Of a DNA stretch of 27,679 bases, positions 21,840-27,679 are shown piece by piece. A program made the translations under genes and the position numbers. Each line of letters starts with the position of its first letter. The stretch's first letter is position 1. Origin of the DNA: Ruminococcaceae bacterium UBA5905 (GTDB taxonomy: Bacteria > Bacillota > Clostridia > Oscillospirales > Acutalibacteraceae); assembly GCA_002431285.1 (NCBI GenBank), contig DJEF01000034.1, positions 60,024-87,702 of the forward strand. Reading direction: 5' to 3'. The notes under the pieces are model-generated. The model made no database searches and was not told the origin of the DNA. It saw only the letters and a program-made list of their open reading frames with translations.

Positions 21840-21868
21840 TTGACAAAACTATATTTGTGTATTATAAT
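21840..21868 (+). promoter_or_regulatory. Consensus promoter of the membrane protein-lipoprotein unit
   Basis: TTGACA (21840-21845), 17 bases, TATAAT (21863-21868): both boxes perfect. Such a strong promoter beside a divergent XRE gene suggests repression. Confidence 0.88.
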
Positions 21869-21919
21869 GGATTTCAACAGCTGAAAAAGGCGAATTGTTT
21901 TGTTGAAGGAGGAATGAAC

Positions 21920-22300
21920 ATGGAGCAGGGAACAGCCAAAAAAGCAGGCGGCGTTGTTCTCAGCCTGCTGTTTGTGCTCGGGGCTTTTCTGATTCCGAGA
22001 GGGCTGGTTGGGGATTGGTTTGGCAATAAGAGCAAGGATGCCGCCGAAAAATACGTCGCTCAGCAGGTTTACCGCTCTTCGGGTCTGGTCTGTGAAAGCT
22101 ACCGCTCGGAGGTCGTTTACAAAGACGGGGACACACGACTGATCGCTGTGCAGTTTTATACCGAGGGCGCAAAGGCCGCAGGCGGCTCATTTTGCGTCTA
22201 TTGTGTAGCGGGTGTCGTCCGCAGCAGTACGAATATGATGGGCAGCGGCTATGACTATAAAGAGGCCCTGCCGGAGCTAAAGGCTTTATTTGGAATCTGA
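21920..22300 (+). CDS. Unknown small secreted or membrane-anchored protein
   Basis: 126 residues. Basic start (MEQGTAKKAGG), one hydrophobic segment at about 10-27, then a globular, mostly beta-like outer part with two cysteines close together (FCVYC) and one earlier Cys (LVCESYR). No lipobox. The start is the second of two nearby ATGs (21920), seven bases behind AGGAGG. No family recognised. It is followed after 19 bases by a lipoprotein gene, so the two products probably act together at the cell surface. Base composition is less GC-rich than in the flanking genes, which fits a transferred cassette. Confidence 0.7.
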   Translation: MEQGTAKKAGGVVLSLLFVLGAFLIPRGLVGDWFGNKSKDAAEKYVAQQVYRSSGLVCESYRSEVVYKDGDTRLIAVQFYTEGAKAAGGSFCVYCVAGVVRSSTNMMGSGYDYKEALPELKALFGI

Positions 22301-22319
22301 AAAGGGAGTGGATTACAAG

Positions 22320-23207
22320 ATGATAAGAGCAAGAAGAGCGGTGGCACTTCTGCTGTGCGGATTGCTTTTGTGTGAGTTGTGCTCCTGTGTGGGCGGCGCG
22401 GGATTCGGGGGAAATACTCCAAAGTCTTTTGACGATACGGATGCAATCAAGAATTACGCCGAAGGCTTTTGGGTGAATGAAGATACTAACGCGGAAGAAA
22501 CTTCTCACTACCGCATGGTGTTTTTGGGCAACGGAATGTTTTATCGCTGGGATTTTACATTGAGAAACGGGCAAAGTCTCGAGGACGTGTTGACGGCTGT
22601 ACTGCAGGAATACGAGGCAAAGCAAGGTGCCCCAGCCCGGAGCCTGACACAATTGCTTCTATCCGGGCAAAGCACCTCGGGAATGAAAACCTCCCACGAC
22701 ACAGTGCTCTACGATGCGAAAGCAGGTCAGGTTCTTGGCGTTTCCGGCGAGCCGATTGGAACATTCTATAAAGACGGCACATTTCTCTGCGAGGAGATGC
22801 GTTATCATACCGAGGAAACTACTCAGACGCTGTCAGAAGCCTTTGCTGGGGCAATGGAAAACCGATTTCAACAGTCTTATAGTAATCTGTCAACATACAA
22901 AGATGTCCGATATAACGCAGTGCTCTCTCTCGGTAAGCCTTTTTTCTTGACCGGAACAGCCGAGTTGGACGATTATTATAATTATGAATATCGAAATCTG
23001 GAAACCGTGTATTTCTGCATCTGCGTGACGCCACCAGGGGGCAGTTACTCTGACCAGTGGTATATTTACGGTAGTCGATATCAGCATGAGGATCTGTTCG
23101 AAAGACTGAAGAAAGGGCCGACGAATGTTATGTTGGTCTGCACCGGTTACTACATGGACGCCTTGAAAAACAAAATGGCTGACCTGCGCGATTACTGCTG
23201 GGAATGA
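22320..23207 (+). CDS. Unknown lipoprotein
   Basis: 295 residues. The start MIRARRAVALLL and lipobox LCSC (Cys about 23) mark a lipoprotein; the mature part is acidic and rich in Tyr, Gly and Thr, without any domain I know. A longer in-frame start at 22290 lacks a ribosome site, while ATG 22320 has AAGGGAG. Patterns such as FYRWDFTLRNGQ and TFYKDGTF look like beta-strand repeats of a surface protein. Second gene of the unit under the consensus promoter at 21840; behind it lies decayed coding sequence. Confidence 0.75.
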   Translation: MIRARRAVALLLCGLLLCELCSCVGGAGFGGNTPKSFDDTDAIKNYAEGFWVNEDTNAEETSHYRMVFLGNGMFYRWDFTLRNGQSLEDVLTAVLQEYEAKQGAPARSLTQLLLSGQSTSGMKTSHDTVLYDAKAGQVLGVSGEPIGTFYKDGTFLCEEMRYHTEETTQTLSEAFAGAMENRFQQSYSNLSTYKDVRYNAVLSLGKPFFLTGTAELDDYYNYEYRNLETVYFCICVTPPGGSYSDQWYIYGSRYQHEDLFERLKKGPTNVMLVCTGYYMDALKNKMADLRDYCWE

Positions 23208-23216
23208 ATGAGGAAA

Positions 23217-23471
23217 ATGAAATGGTATGAACTTGCGTAAATCGCCGACTCTGGTGATGCCCGTGTCGGATTTGCCCGCGCCGCCGTCCTGCCACTATTC
23301 AACCACTATATGGGCACTTCCTATTCCCTAAAAGAATTTACTGAAAAAATAGCCACCGAAGCTCAGCGCACAGAGGATATGAGCGGGTATTTGCTACGTA
23401 CCCATAGCTGCACAGTCACAGAGCGATTAGCTAATAACAGCTTTTCTACCGTAGTGATTCCCAGCCATTAA
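23217..23471 (+). pseudogene. Broken reading frame behind the lipoprotein gene
   Basis: An ATG at 23217 behind ATGAGGAA begins MKWYELA, then meets TAA (23238-23240); the same frame stays open for 76 more codons (with FARAAVLPLFNHYMG and SLKEFTEKIATEAQ) until TAA at 23469. The pattern fits a small gene with a nonsense or frameshift mutation. From 23310 on, a 53-residue piece could still start at an internal ATG. No family recognised. Confidence 0.35.
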
Positions 23472-23670
23472 CAACACTCATCCATCCAACAATCCGGCAG
23501 GACAAATCGTGTATCAGGACGTATTCATCGACAGCGATACCCCCGATCAGGCGCGGATATGCTCGGAGCATTGCAAGCCCTTTTATGACCCGCCGCACCG
23601 GTCGAACCCGTATGTGCAGCCGATGAAAATAAAAAAACGGAGACGCCGTGCGCACTCCATAATGCAAAAC
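23472..23670 (+). other. Probable decayed coding sequence
   Basis: One plus-strand frame reads PAGQIVYQDVFIDSDTPDQ and later CSEHCKPFYDPPHRSNPYV, which looks like natural protein with a Cys pair, but it has no start signal and overlaps the end of the broken frame before it. It ends in a basic run and leads into the hairpin at 23671. Confidence 0.3.
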
Positions 23671-23703
23671 TGCGGCCGCTGTCGGATATCGACAGCGGCC
23701 GCA
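23671..23703 (-). terminator. Hairpin behind the TIR-methyltransferase gene
   Basis: A 14-bp perfect GC-rich stem (23671-23684 with 23690-23703), 5-base loop, followed on the minus strand by GTTTTGC. The T-run is short, but the stem is strong. It lies 65 bases behind the TIR gene stop. Confidence 0.65.
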
Positions 23704-23767
23704 AGCTCTCATATGGATTCCCGCCTGTGCCGGGGCTGTTTTTTCGGGACGACCGATCCCGTCCGGA

Positions 23768-25105
23768 TCAGGGCGCAAACCCCACAGCGGCGATACTGGT
23801 CAGCATCATGAACATCTGCTCATCCTCAAACCGATCCCGCAGCTGGGACAGGGCGGTGCGCATGGCGGCATCCAGTTCTGCATAGTGCCGTTCGCCGGGA
23901 TGCGCCGCCAGGAGCTTGGCGGTGTAGTTGCTGCGGAAATTGAAATAATACCGATACAGCTCGTCCCGCTCCTCGTCGTCCATCCCCACGGTACAGTCGG
24001 TGGTGAAGAACATCTTCACATCCTCGTATCCGGCCCGGAGCAGCTGCGCATAGAATTTGCGTCCGTGATAGCGGTCGCTCATGTTCTCCAGCCCCATGCT
24101 CAGTTCGATGCAGCGTTCCGCCAGTCCATCGTCTCCGTAGGAGACCATAGTGCCGTCGTCCACGCCCCGCAGCAGAATAGCGCCGCCGGGACGCACGAAT
24201 CGACGCAGGCGGGTCAGCGCCCGGATCGGATCGGTCATGTGATGCACCGTCAGTGCGGAAAACACCAGATCCACCCCATCCGCACCGGCATCGGCCAGCG
24301 CCCGCTCCATCGCAATTTCAAAGTCGTCGCTCTCCGCGTCCGCCACCCGGAATCGGTATACGCCATCCGCCTGTGCCGCTGCGATGGCGTCGGCGTTCTT
24401 GTCCACCCCGATCACCGTCTCGAAACGGTCGAAACAGCCGAAGCGTTTCCGGGTCACGGTGCCGTCGGCGCACCCTAGATCCAGCCCCACCAGCGGTCTC
24501 CGGGGCAGGCGCTCCAACGCATACTGAAACGCCTGCCGATCCAGCTCGGTGCTGTACTGCGCCTGTAAACGCAGCCGCTTCTGTTCGGGCTTAAAGGTGG
24601 AGCTGTACCCGGAATTGGTGATGTGCTTGAGATAGTTCACCTTGCGCGGGGTGCTGGTCAACATATTGGTCAGGCGGGTCAGGAAGGCCGCCTCCTCCTC
24701 ATGGGTACCCTGGGAATTGTACCGCACCGCTTCATAGGCGACCACATCCGCCACCGCCGGAAACAGGCTGCCCCGCTCCGGCATGGCGGCCGTATCCACC
24801 GTGATGGGGATGATATTCTTCGGCTCCGCCTCATCCAGCGCCTGCACCAGCTCCAACCCCACCCAGTTGTCCTCTCCCGGCTCCTGCCGCATGGACGCTA
24901 TATAGTCCGGCGTCAGCACACACAGCACATCGCCGCAATGCGCAAGCACCTCCCGCAGCTGGGTGTCAAACCGGCCGTTACGCAGCTCCTTCAGATCCAG
25001 AAATACCCGATATCCCTGTTCCTCCAGCATCGTGCGGAAAAACTTCGCCAGCATGGTGCCGTCGGAACGCTTGTAGGATATAAAAACGTCGCTGTGTTCT
25101 TGCAT
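23768..25105 (-). CDS. TIR domain-SAM methyltransferase fusion protein
   Basis: 445 residues. N-terminal TIR domain, about 4-105: DVFISYKRSDG (6-16), the VFLDLKEL box (34-41), and DNWVGLELVQAL with Glu85 at the place of the catalytic NAD-cleaving Glu of TIR enzymes. After a linker, a class I methyltransferase: motif I VGLDLGCADGT (206-216), acidic residue after strand 2 in VIGVDKNADA, motif IV VFSALTVHHM near 290 and the RPGGAILLRG strand near 315. The C-terminal 130 residues are helical with many Asp/Glu. Start ATG 25105 (GAGGA before it). Last gene of a row with ddh, MATE and lipoprotein genes, 40 bases behind the lipoprotein stop. TIR proteins are mostly immune sensors/NADases; the target of the methyltransferase is unknown. 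Confidence 0.88.
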   Translation of the reverse strand: MQEHSDVFISYKRSDGTMLAKFFRTMLEEQGYRVFLDLKELRNGRFDTQLREVLAHCGDVLCVLTPDYIASMRQEPGEDNWVGLELVQALDEAEPKNIIPITVDTAAMPERGSLFPAVADVVAYEAVRYNSQGTHEEEAAFLTRLTNMLTSTPRKVNYLKHITNSGYSSTFKPEQKRLRLQAQYSTELDRQAFQYALERLPRRPLVGLDLGCADGTVTRKRFGCFDRFETVIGVDKNADAIAAAQADGVYRFRVADAESDDFEIAMERALADAGADGVDLVFSALTVHHMTDPIRALTRLRRFVRPGGAILLRGVDDGTMVSYGDDGLAERCIELSMGLENMSDRYHGRKFYAQLLRAGYEDVKMFFTTDCTVGMDDEERDELYRYYFNFRSNYTAKLLAAHPGERHYAELDAAMRTALSQLRDRFEDEQMFMMLTSIAAVGFAP

Positions 25106-25145
25106 AAGCCAATTCCTCACTTGTTTTCTGTTCCTCAGCAGACGC

Positions 25146-25604
25146 TCAGTAGCAGTTTTGGCAGGGTGTCAAACCGCGTTGCCTGGCCGTCTCCAGCGGT
25201 ATCTGGCTGGGGCTTTTCATGCCGCTGCATTCCGGGTTGGAATGATAGCGCTTGCCGGTTTTGCTGACCCATACCATGTCGCCGCCGACGGAGGGCTGCT
25301 GCGATGTTCCGTTGGTGACGGTCGGCCGGACGGTGGTCGCCACCACGGTTGTGGGCGGCTTTTGGGTGGTGGTAGCGGAGGTGGTCGCCGCGATCGTGGT
25401 GACCTCCGCATCCGTTGCGGCGGCGGTCGTTGCGGCGGTGGTGGTCTCCGCCGTCTCGGTCGGTGCTGCCGTCGCGCTCTCCGTAACATCCACCGCCGCC
25501 CGGGGATCCGACAGCTGCGTTTTTCCCGGATCCTCAGTGGGCAGACACCCCCATACGCTCACCAGCAGCACCGCCGTCAGTCCCAGCGCTCCCCATTTTT
25601 TCAT
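25146..25604 (-). CDS. Thr/Ala-rich lipoprotein with C-terminal Cys-His module
   Basis: 152 residues. Signal peptide with lipobox VWGC (Cys20). Residues about 45-100 are a low-complexity stalk of Thr, Ala and Glu, likely extended through the cell wall. The last 42 residues form a small module: VWVSKTGKRYHSNPEC, then ETARQRGLTPCQNCY, i.e. a His, a Cys and a CxxC, found at the ends of many clostridial surface and nuclease proteins and likely to bind a metal. The start overlaps the MATE stop by four bases (ATGA), so it is made together with the transporter. Confidence 0.85.
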   Translation of the reverse strand: MKKWGALGLTAVLLVSVWGCLPTEDPGKTQLSDPRAAVDVTESATAAPTETAETTTAATTAAATDAEVTTIAATTSATTTQKPPTTVVATTVRPTVTNGTSQQPSVGGDMVWVSKTGKRYHSNPECSGMKSPSQIPLETARQRGLTPCQNCY

Positions 25605-27013
25605 TGCTCCGATGCTCCTTCTTCCATTGTTTTTTCATCAGGTGTCGATGCGTCCGCGCCGAAATGCCGCAGCACCGATACGCTCAGCGGCACCGCGCAG
25701 GCAAAGGTGCAGACATCCGCCAGCGGCTGCGCCAGCTGCACGCCCAGCAGCGCCGACATTCCGGGCACATGGGACAGCGCCAGCGGCAGCAGCACCACCA
25801 GCGGGATGAAAAATACCCCCTGCCGGGCCATGGACAGAAAGCTGGCGCGCCCCACCTTTCCGATGTTTTGCAGCAGCATATTGCTGAGGGTGATCCAGGC
25901 CACCAGCGGGAAACTGACCCATTGCAGCCGCAGCGAGACCGCCCCGATACGGAGCACCGCCGGGTCGTCGCTGAACAGCCCCACCAACTGGGGCGCCAGC
26001 CAAAATCCCAGCGCCGATGCCGCCAGCAGGAACGCCGTGCCCACCTTCACGCAGAACCAATAGGCGCTTTTCACCCGGCTGTACAGTCCGGCGCCGAAAT
26101 TGAATCCGCACACCGGCTGAAATCCCTGTCCGAAACCCAGCACCGCCGAATAGGCCAGCCCGGTGATCTTCGTCGCCACCGACATGGCGGCGATGGCCGC
26201 ATCCGCCCCGTATAGTCCCGCCATGCGGTTGAGGCAGATAGTGGACAGGCTGGACAGCCCCTGACGGCAGAGGGTGGGCAGCCCGCATTGCAGGATCTGC
26301 CGATAGTCCGCTCGCCGGGGGCGGAACAGACTCACCCGGATCCGAAGATTGTCCTTCCGGGTACAGAAAAACAGCAGCAGACAAAAGCTCACCAGCTGGC
26401 TCAGCACCGTGGCGGCAGCCGCCCCGGCGATACCCATGTGAAAGCCGAAGATGAACAGCGGATCCAGCCCCACATTCAGCACCGCGCCGAAGCCGATGCC
26501 CAGCATACTGTAAAAGGCGTTTCCCTGATACCGCAGGAGGTTATTGAGCATGAGCGACGCGGTCATATAGGGCGCGCCGAACAGAATGATGCGCAGATAG
26601 GAGCGGGCATAGGGCAGGATGGTTTCGGTGGAGCCCAGCAGCCGAGCCAGCGGGTCGAGGAAGATCAGCCCCAGCCCCAGAATCAGACCGCCGGCGATGA
26701 GGGCGGAGAAAAATCCGATGGCGGCCATGCGTCCCGCCTCCTCCGGGCGCTCCTGTCCCAGATAGCGGGAGATGAGATTGCCGGTTCCCTGCCCGAAGAA
26801 GAATCCGCAGGCTTGGATGATGGCCATGAAGGAGAATACCACCCCCACCGCTCCGGTGGCGCTGGTGTTGTGCAGCATCCCCACAAAAAAGGTGTCCGCC
26901 ATGTTGTAAAACGCGGTGATCAGCATGGTAGCGATGGTGGGGATCGCCAACTGCCCCACCAGCTTTTCCACCGGCTGTGTGGTCATGCGCAGAAACTTTT
27001 CGTGCCGGTCCAT
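25601..27013 (-). CDS. MATE family efflux transporter
   Basis: 470 residues, twelve hydrophobic segments in two similar halves. Exports drugs, metabolites or other organic cations in exchange for H+ or Na+. Hallmarks: KLVGQLAIPTIATMLITAF near 16-34, YNMADTFFVGML near 35-46, NLISRYLGQERPEEAG near 88-103 and GFGQGFQPVCGFNFGAG near 270 of the second half. Start ATG 27013 was chosen: it begins MDRHEKFLRM and lies four bases behind the ddh stop; a longer frame would overlap that gene. Its stop overlaps the lipoprotein start. Substrate unknown. Confidence 0.92.
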   Translation of the reverse strand: MDRHEKFLRMTTQPVEKLVGQLAIPTIATMLITAFYNMADTFFVGMLHNTSATGAVGVVFSFMAIIQACGFFFGQGTGNLISRYLGQERPEEAGRMAAIGFFSALIAGGLILGLGLIFLDPLARLLGSTETILPYARSYLRIILFGAPYMTASLMLNNLLRYQGNAFYSMLGIGFGAVLNVGLDPLFIFGFHMGIAGAAAATVLSQLVSFCLLLFFCTRKDNLRIRVSLFRPRRADYRQILQCGLPTLCRQGLSSLSTICLNRMAGLYGADAAIAAMSVATKITGLAYSAVLGFGQGFQPVCGFNFGAGLYSRVKSAYWFCVKVGTAFLLAASALGFWLAPQLVGLFSDDPAVLRIGAVSLRLQWVSFPLVAWITLSNMLLQNIGKVGRASFLSMARQGVFFIPLVVLLPLALSHVPGMSALLGVQLAQPLADVCTFACAVPLSVSVLRHFGADASTPDEKTMEEGASEQ

Positions 27014-27017
27014 AGAC

Positions 27018-27679
27018 TTACAGCATCTCCCGGCGCAGGGTGTCCCCGTCCAGCGGAGACAGATAGGCCGGGGGGATATCCAGCACAGTCTTGCAGCCCG
27101 TCGCGCCATCCTGCCGCAGCCGGAAGGCAGCGCGGGCATAGGCGGTCAGCACCGAGGCGGTAAATTCCGGATTGGAATCCAGTGCCAGCCGGTATTCCAC
27201 CGTGTGGCGGTTTTCGCCCGCTGCGCCGGTTTTTCCGCTGCGCAGGACCGTGCCGCCGTGGGGGATCCCCTTGTGCTCCCGCTCCAGCTCCTCTTTGGTG
27301 ATGAACTGCACCGTGGTGTCGTATTCGTCAAAATAGTGGGGCATGGTGACGATCTCCTGCCGGATGCGTTCCCGATCCGCGCCGGGCTTCGCCACCACAT
27401 AACACTCCCGCGTGTGCTTCTGCCGGGTGGTCAGCCGGGGCTGCTCCCCCCGGCGCACCGCCTCCAGCGCCTCCTCCACGGGAACGGTGTATTGCCGGGC
27501 ATCCTCCACCCCGTCGATGCGGCGGATGGCGTCGGAATGTCCCTGGCTGACCCCCCGCCCCCAAAAGGTATAGGTCGCGCCGTCCGGCAGGATCGAGGCG
27601 CCGTAGACACGCGCCAGCGAGAACAGACCGGGATCCCAGCCGACGGAGATGATGCCCAGCGTTCCCGCTCGGCGGGCGG
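27018..27679 (-). CDS. ddh: meso-Diaminopimelate D-dehydrogenase, C-terminal part (5' end outside window)
   Basis: About 220 residues are visible. NADPH enzyme that makes meso-diaminopimelate from tetrahydrodipicolinate and ammonia in one step, for lysine and cell-wall synthesis. Diagnostic motifs: SVGWDPGLFSLARVYG close to the window edge, YTFWGRGVSQGHSDAIRR, then MPHYFDEYDTTVQFI and the NPEFTASVL segment near the end. The N-terminal Rossmann part lies beyond the window. The frame is open to the last base. The MATE gene follows four bases behind its stop. The one-step dehydrogenase route is found in only some bacteria, among them several Clostridia. Confidence 0.92.
   Translation of the reverse strand, partial: ARRAGTLGIISVGWDPGLFSLARVYGASILPDGATYTFWGRGVSQGHSDAIRRIDGVEDARQYTVPVEEALEAVRRGEQPRLTTRQKHTRECYVVAKPGADRERIRQEIVTMPHYFDEYDTTVQFITKEELEREHKGIPHGGTVLRSGKTGAAGENRHTVEYRLALDSNPEFTASVLTAYARAAFRLRQDGATGCKTVLDIPPAYLSPLDGDTLRREML

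Noticed and set aside
25217..25489. Arg/Pro-rich frame and short repeated triplets that look like a repeat array
   Set aside because: They come from the Thr/Ala-rich stalk of the lipoprotein. There are no spacers of constant length, so no CRISPR array.

Overview
The window looks like part of a chromosome from a GC-rich Gram-positive anaerobe of the Clostridia, probably Ruminococcaceae/Oscillospiraceae. This is inferred from strong AGGAGG-type ribosome sites, sigma-A-like promoters, Firmicute-type lipoproteins, meso-diaminopimelate dehydrogenase and clostridial-style phage genes. No marker gene fixes the species.

Layout. (1) 1-2500 is a mosaic: the 3' end of an ftsH-type protease gene and an HdeD/DUF308 membrane protein gene, then a scrap of a histidine kinase gene fused to the antisense end of a cysteine-rich, probably mobile-element-derived reading frame. 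(2) 2533-2731 holds tRNA-Ala(CGC) with its own promoter and terminator. (3) 2753-5864 (minus strand) is a Crp/Fnr-type regulator followed by a lipoprotein-permease-ATPase ABC importer; the genes overlap or lie close together, and palindromes sit at the regulator promoter and before the importer genes. (4) 5939-14319 is a compact phage-like element. A LexA/CI-type repressor reads rightward, and a leftward operon encodes terminase, portal, scaffold, major capsid, one connector-like protein and a holin-like end module. No tail, integrase, replication or endolysin gene is visible. A switch region with divergent promoters and repeated GCATTTTGC sites lies between the repressor and the operon. (5) 14605-18512 carries a divergent PRPP synthetase, then an operon of a diacylglycerol-kinase-like enzyme, a DUF2238-like membrane protein and a PAP2 phosphatase. 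(6) 18532-21246 is glycogen phosphorylase with a basic N-terminal tail. (7) 21417-23471 has an XRE regulator divergent from a small membrane protein and a lipoprotein, with decayed coding sequence behind them. (8) 23671-27679 (minus strand) is a tight gene row: diaminopimelate dehydrogenase (cut by the window edge), a MATE exporter, a Thr-rich lipoprotein and a TIR-methyltransferase fusion.

The two most unusual parts are the capsid-and-packaging cassette without a tail, under what looks like an intact SOS-type switch, and the TIR-methyltransferase fusion that ends an operon with a MATE transporter and a lipoprotein. All family calls were made by reading motifs; no database search was possible.
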